Origin: Mycolicibacterium rhodesiae
GTDB taxonomy: Bacteria; Actinomycetota; Actinomycetes; Mycobacteriales; Mycobacteriaceae
Reading direction: 5' to 3'
DNA: 64,000 bases
Assembly: GCF_002086695.1 (NCBI RefSeq)
Contig: NZ_MVIH01000006.1
Span: 1 to 64,000, forward strand
The notes beneath the pieces were generated by a model. The model was not told the DNA's origin, did not search any database, and saw only the letters and a list, made by a program, of their open reading frames with translations. Within the stretch, counting starts at the first letter, position 1; each line of letters begins with the position of its first letter. The translations under genes and the position numbers were made by a program. This document shows positions 56,491-64,000 of this stretch, piece after piece.

Positions 56491-57311
56491 CAGACGTTCT
56501 CCAAGGCGCCGGTGCGTCGCATCGCGAGCAGATAGAGCACGATCGCCGCCAGCGGGATCAACGACAGTGCGGCGGCAAGCGGCTGGTTGTTGGCGGTCAC
56601 CAGTTGCCCGTAGATGATGTTGCCCAGCATCTGGGTTTTGCCACCGACGATCGTCACCGCGATGTAGTCGCCCATCGAAAGGGAGAACGTGAAGATCGAA
56701 CCGGCCGCGATCCCGGGAAAAACCAACGGCGCCACGATGGTTCGCAATGTGGTGAGATCCGACGCACCCAGGTCGGAGCTGGCGTCGATCAGCGGGTCGG
56801 GCACCCGCTCGAACGCCGCGAACACCGGGATCACCATGTATGGCAGCCAGAGGTAGGCCAGCGTGAGCACCGTGGCGATCAGGCCGTAGCCCGGTGTGTA
56901 GCCGGCCACCCACTGCAGCGGACCTTCTGGCGACAGCAGCATCCGCCAGGCGTAGGCCTTGACCAAATAGCTTGCCCACAACGGAGTGGTGACCGCGACC
57001 ACCAGAGCCAGCCGCACGCGCGGTGAGGCGACCTTGGCCATGTACAGGCCCAGCGGTACGGCCAGCGCAATGCAGATCGCCGTGACGCTCAACGCAATCC
57101 CGACCGTACGCAGGGTGGCCGTGCGGAACACCGCGTCGGTGACGACCCGCACGATGTTGTCACTGGTGTAGGAGCGCACCACCGCACCGGTGAACGTATC
57201 GGTGCTCCAGAACGCTGAAAGCAGCAGTACGCCAAGCGATCCCAGGTAGGCCACCACCAGCCAGGCCAGTGGCGGGACGAGCAGGAAGGCGAGACGAAGG
57301 CGCCGGCTCAC
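56490..57311 (-). CDS. potB: Polyamine-type ABC transporter permease (PotB-like)
   Basis: A 273-residue membrane permease. The first helix (LAFLLVPPLAWLVVAYLG), the region TTPLWASYLVKAYAWRMLL and the EAA loop (DASSDLGASDLTTLRTIVAP) are those of PotB. GTG 57311 lies eight bases after the stop of the binding-protein gene; an earlier start at 57353 would overlap that gene and has no ribosome site. It works with PotC-like 55690 and the ATPase at 58529. Confidence 0.87.
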   Translation of the reverse strand: MSRRLRLAFLLVPPLAWLVVAYLGSLGVLLLSAFWSTDTFTGAVVRSYTSDNIVRVVTDAVFRTATLRTVGIALSVTAICIALAVPLGLYMAKVASPRVRLALVVAVTTPLWASYLVKAYAWRMLLSPEGPLQWVAGYTPGYGLIATVLTLAYLWLPYMVIPVFAAFERVPDPLIDASSDLGASDLTTLRTIVAPLVFPGIAAGSIFTFSLSMGDYIAVTIVGGKTQMLGNIIYGQLVTANNQPLAAALSLIPLAAIVLYLLAMRRTGALENV

Positions 57312-57319
57312 CCGGTGGC

Positions 57320-58513
57320 TCAGCCCTTGATCTGCTGCCACTTGTCGACCCACTCGTTGTAGGCCGTGCAGTTGTCACCGCTGCCGTCCACGCATTGCTT
57401 CTGCGGTGTCGTCCAGTAGCTGATCTTCTCCGCGTAGGCGGAATCGGTGGCGTGGTAGGTGTCGCAGAACGACTTGTCGCTGGTGAACTCGCAGGCCTTG
57501 GTTTGCGCGGGGGCCTCACCGAAATACTCGGCGACCTGGGCATTGACCTGGGGGGAGGTGATGTAGTCCATCCACTTGTACATGCAATTGGGGTTCTTGG
57601 CCTTCGACGAGACCATCCAGGTGTCCGACCATCCGGTCGAGCCCTCCTTGGGCAGCACGGTCGCGATCTTGACCTTGTTGTCGGCAGTGATCATGTTCGC
57701 GATGACCTGCCAGGTGGTGCCGATCGCCGAGGTGCCGGATTCGAAGGCCTGTACGGCTTTGGTGTAGTCCGACCAGTATTCGCCGATGTTGGCGTGCTGG
57801 GCCTTGAGGAGATCGACCGCCGCGTTGAGCTGGTCTTCGGTGAGCGCGTACGGATTCTTGATGCCCAGTTCGGGTTTCGTCTTCGACAGGTAGAGCGCGG
57901 CGTCGGCGATGTAGATGGGGGAGTCATACGCGGTGACCTTGCCCTTGTACTCCGGGGCGCCGGGGAACACCGCACCCCAGCTGTCGGGTGCGCCCTTGAC
58001 GACGTCGGTGTTGTACATCAGCAGGTTGGCGCCCCAGCCGTGCGGGATGCCGTACATCTGGCCGTTGACCGAGTTCCACGGCTTGTCCTTGAGGAACGCC
58101 GAGATGGTCTCGTAGTTGGGCACCAGATTGGTGTTGACCGGGGCGACGTCACCGGCGTAAATCAGCCGAAGCGTCGCGTCGCCCGACGCCGAAACACCGT
58201 CGTACTGGCCGGTTCTCATCAGCTGCACCATCTCGTCGGAGGTGTTGCCGATCTTGACGTTGACCTTGCAGCCGGTCTGCTGCTCGAACGGTCCCACCCA
58301 GTTGACCTTCGGGTCGTTGGATCCATTCTCGGCGTAACCGGCCCAGGCGATCAGGTTCAGTTGGCCCTCGCCGTTGCCGAGGGCTGACAACGGCTCCATC
58401 TTGGGCGGTGCGGTGGTGCCGCCACCGCCGGAGTTGTTGGAACTCGAACAGGCGGCGACCAGTGCGGCACACACGGCGAGCGTGACGCCGAGGCGGCGGG
58501 TGGCAGTTCTCAT
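57320..58513 (-). CDS. potD: Polyamine-type ABC transporter substrate-binding lipoprotein
   Basis: A 397-residue exported lipoprotein. A signal peptide with lipobox LVAAC (Cys22) anchors it to the outer face of the membrane, followed by a serine/glycine-rich linker. The body is a PotD-type binding protein (LNLIAWAGYAENG near the start, IPHGWGANLLMYNTDVV, GTTWQVIANM). Acidic and aromatic residues of that family bind spermidine or putrescine, but the exact ligand is not certain. It has extra cysteines near the C-terminus (CEFTSDKSFCDTYH). Ribosome site AAGAGGAGCTCGCC. Confidence 0.9.
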   Translation of the reverse strand: MRTATRRLGVTLAVCAALVAACSSSNNSGGGGTTAPPKMEPLSALGNGEGQLNLIAWAGYAENGSNDPKVNWVGPFEQQTGCKVNVKIGNTSDEMVQLMRTGQYDGVSASGDATLRLIYAGDVAPVNTNLVPNYETISAFLKDKPWNSVNGQMYGIPHGWGANLLMYNTDVVKGAPDSWGAVFPGAPEYKGKVTAYDSPIYIADAALYLSKTKPELGIKNPYALTEDQLNAAVDLLKAQHANIGEYWSDYTKAVQAFESGTSAIGTTWQVIANMITADNKVKIATVLPKEGSTGWSDTWMVSSKAKNPNCMYKWMDYITSPQVNAQVAEYFGEAPAQTKACEFTSDKSFCDTYHATDSAYAEKISYWTTPQKQCVDGSGDNCTAYNEWVDKWQQIKG

Positions 58514-58528
58514 GGCGAGCTCCTCTTA

Positions 58529-59560
58529 TCAGGCGGACAGGGATCGGACGGCGCTGTCTGGCCAGGCCAGTACGACGGTTGCGCCGTGTGTGAGGTCGGT
58601 GGACGCCTCGGCCGACAGCAGGGTCGCGGTCAGGCCGACCCCGGATGCGTCGACGGCCACCCGGGTGATCGGTCCGGCGTACACCACTTCGGCGACTTGG
58701 GCTGTGACACTGCGCATTCCGGCCGGGACGGTCTCATCAGGGGTGAGCACGGCAATGCGCTCGGGGCGGATCGCGACGGTGCCGGCCCGTCCGACCAGCG
58801 CTTCGGCGGTCGCACCGTCGACCACGTTGGAGGTGCCGACGAAGTCGGCGACGAACCGGTTGGCCGGATTCTCGTAGACCTCGCGCGCCGCCCCGACCTG
58901 TTCGATACGTCCGTCGTTGAACACGGCGAGCCGATCGCAGAGGGTGAGCGCCTCGTCCTGATCGTGGGTGACGATCACGAACGTGATGCCGACCTCGCGC
59001 TGAATCGCCTTCAGCTCCACCTGCATCTGCTCGCGCAGCTTGAGGTCCAGCGCGCCGAGGGGTTCGTCGAGCAGCAGCACCTTGGGCCGGCCTACCAGCG
59101 CGCGGGCCAGGGCAACCCGCTGCTGCTGGCCGCCCGACAATTGCGCGGGCTTGCGCGCCGCGTGCCCGGACAGTCGCACCATGTCCAACGCGGCCGCGGT
59201 GCGCTCGCGGCGTTCGACTTTCGGCACGCCCTTGACCTTCAAGCCGTATTCGACGTTCTGGGCGACCGTCATGTGCGGGAACAGTGCGTAGTCCTGGAAG
59301 ACGGTGTTGGTGTCGCGTTTGGCCGGCGGCAATGCGGTGACATCGGCGCCGCCGAGGTGAACCGTGCCCGCAGTCGGCTGCTCGAAGCCGGCGATCATCC
59401 GTAGCACCGTGGTCTTGCCCGAACCGGACGGGCCGAGGATCGCGAACAGTTCGCCGTCGGCAACGGTCAGGTCGGCGCCTTCGACTGCGGTCACGTCGCC
59501 GAACACCTTCCGCACCCCGCGCAACTCGATCTGCGGTGCGCGAGAGGGGGCCGGCGGCAT
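58529..59560 (-). CDS. potA: Polyamine-type ABC transporter ATP-binding protein
   Basis: A 343-residue ATPase. Walker A GPSGSGKTT, Q-loop TVFQDYALFPHMTV, signature LSGGQQQRVALARAL and Walker B VLLLDEPLGALD are complete; the C-terminal TOBE domain (VAIRPERIAVL) is typical of PotA/FbpC. It energises the permease pair. The ATG at 59560 follows CCGTAGGATCCACCGC; a longer start at 59602 lacks a ribosome site. It is the first gene of the five-gene minus-strand run. Confidence 0.9.
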   Translation of the reverse strand: MPPAPSRAPQIELRGVRKVFGDVTAVEGADLTVADGELFAILGPSGSGKTTVLRMIAGFEQPTAGTVHLGGADVTALPPAKRDTNTVFQDYALFPHMTVAQNVEYGLKVKGVPKVERRERTAAALDMVRLSGHAARKPAQLSGGQQQRVALARALVGRPKVLLLDEPLGALDLKLREQMQVELKAIQREVGITFVIVTHDQDEALTLCDRLAVFNDGRIEQVGAAREVYENPANRFVADFVGTSNVVDGATAEALVGRAGTVAIRPERIAVLTPDETVPAGMRSVTAQVAEVVYAGPITRVAVDASGVGLTATLLSAEASTDLTHGATVVLAWPDSAVRSLSA

Positions 59561-59734
59561 GCGGTGGATCCTACGGATTGAGTTGTCAACCCGCAGCGTC
59601 ATGGTCGACTTCGCCGGTCACCGAACCTCTGGACCACCGGATTCGCGATGCGCACCGCGGACATGGAAAGGTGATGCACCTGTGACCGGTGTCGTTGGTG
59701 TGGTCGATGAGGCAATTGTCATATCCTGAGGCGC

Positions 59735-60478
59735 GTGTCCATGTCGCGACGCGACGTCCTCAAACTGGCCGCCGCCACCCCGGCCGCCCTCGGTCTCGGG
59801 ACGCTTGCGTCGACCGTCGCGGCGTCCGTCGCGAGTGCTGAGCCGGCCACCGCGGCCACCGGCTCACTGGGCGTGCTGCTGGACTACGCGGCCGGCGTCA
59901 TCAGTGCCGCTGATCTGAAGGCCTCCGGGGCGCTCGGCGCCATCCGGTACGTCTCGGACCGGCGGCCGGGCGGGGACTGGATGCTCGGCAAGCCGATTCA
60001 GCTGACCGAGGCCCGCGATCTGTATCAGGCCGGTCTGAAGATCGTGTCCAACTACCAGTTCGGCAAGCAGGACACCGCGGACTGGCTCGGCGGCCAGCAG
60101 GCCGGGGTCATCCACGCCAAACGGGGCTGGCAGCTGCACACCGCCGCTGGCGGCCCGGTAGCCGCCCCGATCTACGTGTCCATCGACGATGATCCGACCC
60201 CGGATCAGTACAAGACACAGGTCGCGCCCTACCTGCGGGCCTGGGAGTCGGTGATCGGGCACCAGCGCGTCGGCGTATACGGGAACTCCAAGGTCATCGA
60301 CTGGGCGCTGCAGGACGGTCTCGGGTCCTGGTTCTGGCAGCACAACTGGGGCTCGCCGAAGGGCTACACCCACCCTGCCGCGCACCTGCATCAGGTCGAG
60401 ATCGACAAGCGCAAGGTGGCGGGTGTGGGCGTCGACGTGAACAACATCCTGAAGCCGCAATTCGGCCAGTGGGACTGA
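59735..60478 (+). CDS. Tat-exported DUF1906 (glycoside-hydrolase-like) protein, Rv2525c-like
   Basis: A 247-residue protein with a twin-arginine signal (SRRDVLKLAAATPAALGLG) and cleavage near ASA (about residue 35), then a DUF1906 domain (LLDYAAGVISAADLKA, RYVSDRRPGG, SIDDDPTPDQY, FWQHNWGSPKGYTHPAAHLH). It is very close to Rv2525c of M. tuberculosis, a Tat substrate with a glycoside hydrolase-like fold and probable cell-wall role. Rv2525c also lies next to fas, which supports the identity. GTG start after CCTGAGGCGC. Confidence 0.92.
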   Translation: MSMSRRDVLKLAAATPAALGLGTLASTVAASVASAEPATAATGSLGVLLDYAAGVISAADLKASGALGAIRYVSDRRPGGDWMLGKPIQLTEARDLYQAGLKIVSNYQFGKQDTADWLGGQQAGVIHAKRGWQLHTAAGGPVAAPIYVSIDDDPTPDQYKTQVAPYLRAWESVIGHQRVGVYGNSKVIDWALQDGLGSWFWQHNWGSPKGYTHPAAHLHQVEIDKRKVAGVGVDVNNILKPQFGQWD

Positions 60479-60957
60479 GTCAAGGCGAAAAACTTACCGG
60501 CTAGTAAGGATTTGCCAGCAAACTCAATGACGCCATTCTGGTGAACAATTGTGGACTGAAAAACCTAGCAAGTGCTTGGCTGACGATCGCGACGAGAGAC
60601 GCGCGACAGAAAATCGTCAGGTAACGATTCGATAACAGTCGTGCTTTGAACAGCACTGTTGCGCCTACTCAACCGTAACCACCTGCATGCAGGACGTTTG
60701 TCCGCCGATGTCTGGGCGCCTGTTCGACGCGGTGTTACCCAGCGTGCTGTTACCCGTCCGTAGAACTCGTCAGTAACCAATATTGGGCGGAAAACAGTGC
60801 TGGTTCTTATGCCACTCTTAGTAGAGCCGAGATGTCAGCCTGCGCCCTCCAGGGGGAAGCGCGCGGCGGCCGTGATTCGACGGGGAATCGCCCACACAGA
60901 CATACGAAACGACGACGCGACGACCGCGCCGACGAGCACGACAGGGAGATACACAAG
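60479..60957. promoter_or_regulatory. fas upstream control region
   Basis: 479 bases without a supported gene, low in GC for this window in its first half. It holds several inverted repeats: CTTAC-CGGCTA-GTAAG (60493-60508) and AACAGT/ACTGTT (60634-60639 with 60655-60660), plus repeated TTACC elements further on. These may be binding sites for FasR or similar fatty-acid regulators. The fas ribosome site GGGAG is at about 60943-60947. Confidence 0.5.
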
Positions 60958-63900
60958 GTGACGATCCACGAGCACGACAGGCTCTCCACAGGCGACGGAT
61001 CATGGCGCGGGGGCGCCAAGGGGACCACCACGCATGCGCTGGTCGACCGTCTGAACGCCGGCGAGCCCTACGCCGTGGCCTTCGGCGGGCAGGGCAGCGC
61101 GTGGCTGGAAACCCTCGAAGAGCTGGTCACCTCGGCCGGGATCGAATCCGAGCTTGCGACCCTGGCCGGCGAGGCTGAGCTGCTGCTCGAGCCCGTCGCC
61201 GACGAACTCGTCGTGGTCCGCCCGATCGGCTTCGAGCCGCTGCGCTGGGTGCGCGCGCTGGCCGCCGAGGAAGCGGTGCCGTCGGCCAAGCAGCTGACGT
61301 CGGCCGCGGTGTCGGTCCCCGGCGTCCTGCTGACCCAGATCGCCGCCACGCGCGCGCTGGCCCGTCAGGGCATGGACCTCGCTGCCGCCCCGCCGGTGGC
61401 CGTCGCCGGCCACTCCCAGGGCGTGCTGGCGGTCGAGGCACTGCGCGCCGGTGGCGCCAAGGATGTCCAGCTGCTCGCTCTGGCCCAGCTGATCGGCGCC
61501 GCGGGCACGCTTGTCGCCCGTCGCCGCGGTATTTCGGTCCTCGGTGACCGCCCGCCGATGGTCTCGGTGACCAATGCCGAGCCGGAACGCATCTACGAAC
61601 TGCTCGAAGAGTTTGCTCAGGACGTCCGCACGGTGCTGCCGCCGGTGCTGTCGATCCGCAACGGCCGGCGCTCGGTCGTCATCACCGGAACCCCGGAACA
61701 GCTGTCCCGATTCGAGCTGTACTGCGAGCAGATCGCCGACGCCGAAGCCGCCGACCGCAAGAACAAGAACCGCGGTGGCGCGGTGTTCGCGCCCGTCTTC
61801 GATCCGGTCCAGGTCGAGGTCGGCTTCCACACCCCGCGGCTGGCCGACGGGATCGACATCGTCGGCCGCTGGGCCGCCGCCGTCGGGCTGGACGTCGAAC
61901 TGGCGCGCGCCCTGACCGACGCGATCCTGGTGCAGCAGGTCGACTGGGTCGAAGAGGTCACCGCCCTGCATGACGCCGGAGCTCGATGGATCCTCGACCT
62001 CGGCCCCGGCGACATCCTCACCAGGCTCACCGCGCCGGTCATCCGCGGCCTCGGCATCGGCATCGTGCCCGCCGCCACCCGTGGCGGTCAGCGCAACCTG
62101 TTCACCGTCGGCGCCGTGCCCGAGGTGGCCAAGCCGTGGTCGAGCTACGCGCCCTCGGTGGTCACCCTGCCCGACGGCTCGGTGAAGCTGTCGACGAAGT
62201 TCACCCGGTTGACGGGTCGCTCGCCGATCCTGCTGGCGGGCATGACGCCGACCACCGTCGACGCCAAGATCGTCGCCGCCGCAGCCAACGCCGGGCACTG
62301 GGCCGAACTCGCCGGTGGCGGCCAGGTCACCGAAGCCATCTTCGACAAGCGCGTCGCCGAGCTGGAGACGCTGCTCGAGCCGGGCCGCGCAATCCAGTTC
62401 AACTCGCTGTTCCTGGACCCCTACCTGTGGAAGCTGCAGCTGGGCGGCAAGCGCCTGGTGCAGAAGGCGCGCCAGTCCGGTGCCCCGATCGACGGCGTCG
62501 TGGTCAGCGCCGGCATCCCCGAGCTGGAGGAAGCCGTCGACCTCATCGACGAGCTGAACACGGTCGGCATCGCGCACGTGGTGTTCAAGCCGGGCACCGT
62601 CGAGCAGATCCGCTCGGTCATCCGGATCGCCGCCGAGGTGCCCACCAAGCCGGTGATCGTCCACATCGAAGGCGGCCGCGCCGGCGGCCACCACTCCTGG
62701 GAAGACCTCGACGACCTGCTGCTGGCGACCTACTCGGAGTTGCGCGGCCGCGCCAACATCACCGTCTGTGTCGGTGGCGGCATCGGCACGCCGGAGCGCG
62801 CCGCGGAGTACCTGTCCGGCCGGTGGTCGGCTGTCTACGGTTACCCGCTGATGCCGGTCGACGGCATCCTGGTCGGCACCGCGGCGATGGCCTGCCTGGA
62901 GGCGACCACCTCGCCCGCGGTCAAGCAGCTGCTGGTCGACACCGTGGGCACCGATCACTGGGTCGGGGCCGGAAAAGCCGTCAACGGCATGGCTTCCGGG
63001 CGCAGCCAGCTGGGCGCCGACATCCACGAGATCGACAACGCCGCCTCGCGCTGCGGCCGTCTGCTCGACGAGGTCGCCGGTGACGCCGAGGCCGTGGCGG
63101 CGCGCCGCGAGGAGATCATCGCCGCGATGGCCGTCACCGCCAAGCCGTACTTCGGCGATGTCGGCGAGATGACGTATCTGCAGTGGCTGCAGCGCTTCGT
63201 CGAGCTGTCCATCGGTGACGACGACTCCACGGCCGACACCAAGACCGACGACTCCCCGTGGCTCGACATCACCTGGCGGGACCGCTTCGCCGAGATGCTG
63301 CAGCGCGCGGAGGCCCGTCTCAACGCGAAAGACACCGGCCCGATCGAGACGCTGTTCGATGCGTCCACCGCGGACGGCGAGTGGCTGCTGGAGAACCCGG
63401 GCCAGGCTCTGGAGGCCCTGCAGGCTCGCTACCCCGACGCCGGGTCGGTGCTGCTGCACCCGGCCGATGTGCCGTTCTTCGTCCAGCTGTGCAAGACGCT
63501 GGGCAAGCCGGTCAACTTCGTCCCGGTCATCGACAAGGACGTGCGGCGCTGGTGGCGCAGTGACTCCCTGTGGCAGGCCCACGATGCCCGCTACACCGCC
63601 GACCAGGTGTGCGTGATTCCCGGCACCCAGGCCGTCGCGGGTATCACCCGGGTCGATGAGCCGGTCGGTGACCTGCTCGACCGCTTCGAGCAGGCCGCGG
63701 TCGACGAGGTGCTGGCCTCGGGCGCACAGCCTGAGCCCGTCGCCGCCCGGCTGCGGGTGCGCACCGACGCGACCGGGCCGCTGGCCATCGTGCTGGATTC
63801 GCCCGACGTGCTGTGGGCCGGTCGCACCGCCACCAACCCGGTACACCGCATCGCGGCGCCCTCGAATTGGCAAGTCCGCGATAACAATTCGGCAACCAAC

Positions 63901-64000
63901 CATGACACCGGGGCGCGCCTCGAGGTGGTTGCACCCGATCGGGTGGTGTTGAGTGTCCCGCTGTCGGGCACCTGGATCGACATCTCGTTCACCCTGCCCG
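60958..64000 (+). CDS. fas: Type I fatty acid synthase, N-terminal part (runs off window)
   Basis: The first 1014 residues of a type I fatty acid synthase, which in mycobacteria is about 3070 residues long and makes C16-C26 acyl-CoAs. An acyltransferase domain comes first, with active-site serine Ser153 in VAGHSQGVLAVE. From about residue 410 the FMN-dependent enoyl reductase barrel follows (ILLAGMTPTTVDAKI, EGGRAGGHHSWED, GGGIGTPERAAEYLSG), and the last part enters the dehydratase region. The order AT-ER-DH is that of the fused fungal-like bacterial enzyme. GTG start 60958 gives MTIHEHDRLST. The 3' end lies outside. Confidence 0.95.
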   Translation, partial: MTIHEHDRLSTGDGSWRGGAKGTTTHALVDRLNAGEPYAVAFGGQGSAWLETLEELVTSAGIESELATLAGEAELLLEPVADELVVVRPIGFEPLRWVRALAAEEAVPSAKQLTSAAVSVPGVLLTQIAATRALARQGMDLAAAPPVAVAGHSQGVLAVEALRAGGAKDVQLLALAQLIGAAGTLVARRRGISVLGDRPPMVSVTNAEPERIYELLEEFAQDVRTVLPPVLSIRNGRRSVVITGTPEQLSRFELYCEQIADAEAADRKNKNRGGAVFAPVFDPVQVEVGFHTPRLADGIDIVGRWAAAVGLDVELARALTDAILVQQVDWVEEVTALHDAGARWILDLGPGDILTRLTAPVIRGLGIGIVPAATRGGQRNLFTVGAVPEVAKPWSSYAPSVVTLPDGSVKLSTKFTRLTGRSPILLAGMTPTTVDAKIVAAAANAGHWAELAGGGQVTEAIFDKRVAELETLLEPGRAIQFNSLFLDPYLWKLQLGGKRLVQKARQSGAPIDGVVVSAGIPELEEAVDLIDELNTVGIAHVVFKPGTVEQIRSVIRIAAEVPTKPVIVHIEGGRAGGHHSWEDLDDLLLATYSELRGRANITVCVGGGIGTPERAAEYLSGRWSAVYGYPLMPVDGILVGTAAMACLEATTSPAVKQLLVDTVGTDHWVGAGKAVNGMASGRSQLGADIHEIDNAASRCGRLLDEVAGDAEAVAARREEIIAAMAVTAKPYFGDVGEMTYLQWLQRFVELSIGDDDSTADTKTDDSPWLDITWRDRFAEMLQRAEARLNAKDTGPIETLFDASTADGEWLLENPGQALEALQARYPDAGSVLLHPADVPFFVQLCKTLGKPVNFVPVIDKDVRRWWRSDSLWQAHDARYTADQVCVIPGTQAVAGITRVDEPVGDLLDRFEQAAVDEVLASGAQPEPVAARLRVRTDATGPLAIVLDSPDVLWAGRTATNPVHRIAAPSNWQVRDNNSATNHDTGARLEVVAPDRVVLSVPLSGTWIDISFTLP

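Noticed and set aside
61000..63903. A 967-codon open frame on the minus strand opposite fas
   Set aside because: It is exactly antisense to the conserved AT and ER domains of fas, has no family features, and such frames are common in high-GC DNA where stop codons are rare on the complementary strand.

Overview
The window is high-GC actinobacterial DNA that reads as the chromosome of a mycobacterium, most likely a fast-growing environmental species (Mycolicibacterium). The main evidence is: the N-terminal third of a type I fatty acid synthase (fas) preceded by a Tat-exported DUF1906 protein, the arrangement of Rv2525c-fas; a universal stress protein-devR-devS operon ordered like Rv3134c-devR-devS of M. 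tuberculosis; DosR-type boxes; a mycofactocin-type SDR; several P450s; and Mce-associated membrane proteins. Functional names rest on motifs and remembered family members, since no search could be run.

Region 1 (0.1-8.5 kb). A P450 and a mycofactocin-type SDR form one operon, followed by an FGGY kinase. Next comes a four-gene unit: LysR regulator, APC permease, a fold-IV transaminase very like (R)-selective amine transaminases, and a second alanine racemase. Together these could import chiral amines, move the amino group to pyruvate to give D-alanine, and racemise it to L-alanine.

Region 2 (8.6-25.6 kb). A long co-oriented catabolic cluster holds an SDR, TetR, ferredoxin, P450, two ACMSD-type amidohydrolases, two M24 proteins (one with degraded metal ligands), an enoyl-CoA hydratase with a lysine tail, a two-domain CoA-transferase, two acyl-CoA ligases, two Mce-associated proteins, two unknown proteins and a Bfd-like ferredoxin. 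Two palindromic operators flank the SDR/TetR pair. A different motif, TGAGAAY-N3-RTTCTCA, marks three other transcription units. The logic is oxidation, CoA activation, hydration/ring cleavage and CoA transfer; the substrate is unknown.

Region 3 (25.8-45.5 kb). A stress-gene block carries a DUF1931 histone-fold protein with Hsp20, PucR, AraC and GAF-ANTAR regulators, a SigH-like sigma factor with no visible anti-sigma gene, an ABM monooxygenase, a formaldehyde-dehydrogenase-type enzyme and a STAS protein. It ends in a 9.6-kb operon: hsp20, gsp17M-like, dnaK, grpE, cbpA, cbpM-like, clpB, trx, UBP zinc finger, cNMP/flavin reductase. Immediately after it lies a decayed copy of the 3' end of the bfd gene found intact at the other end (25.4 kb), so bfd copies bracket about 20 kb that looks like an old stress-tolerance island.

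Region 4 (45.8-52.3 kb). Hypoxia/dormancy genes: SDR, Acg-type nitroreductase with DosR boxes, tandem Usp, devS, devR, Usp, and a DUF1876 (Rv1738-like) protein with its own DosR-type box.

Region 5 (52.3-64 kb). Acyl-CoA dehydrogenase, a ChaB/Rho-N protein behind a SigF-type promoter, an MFS transporter, a PotABCD-type polyamine ABC transporter, the Tat-exported DUF1906 protein and the start of fas, which runs off the window. I saw no rRNA, tRNA, CRISPR array, transposase or integrase.
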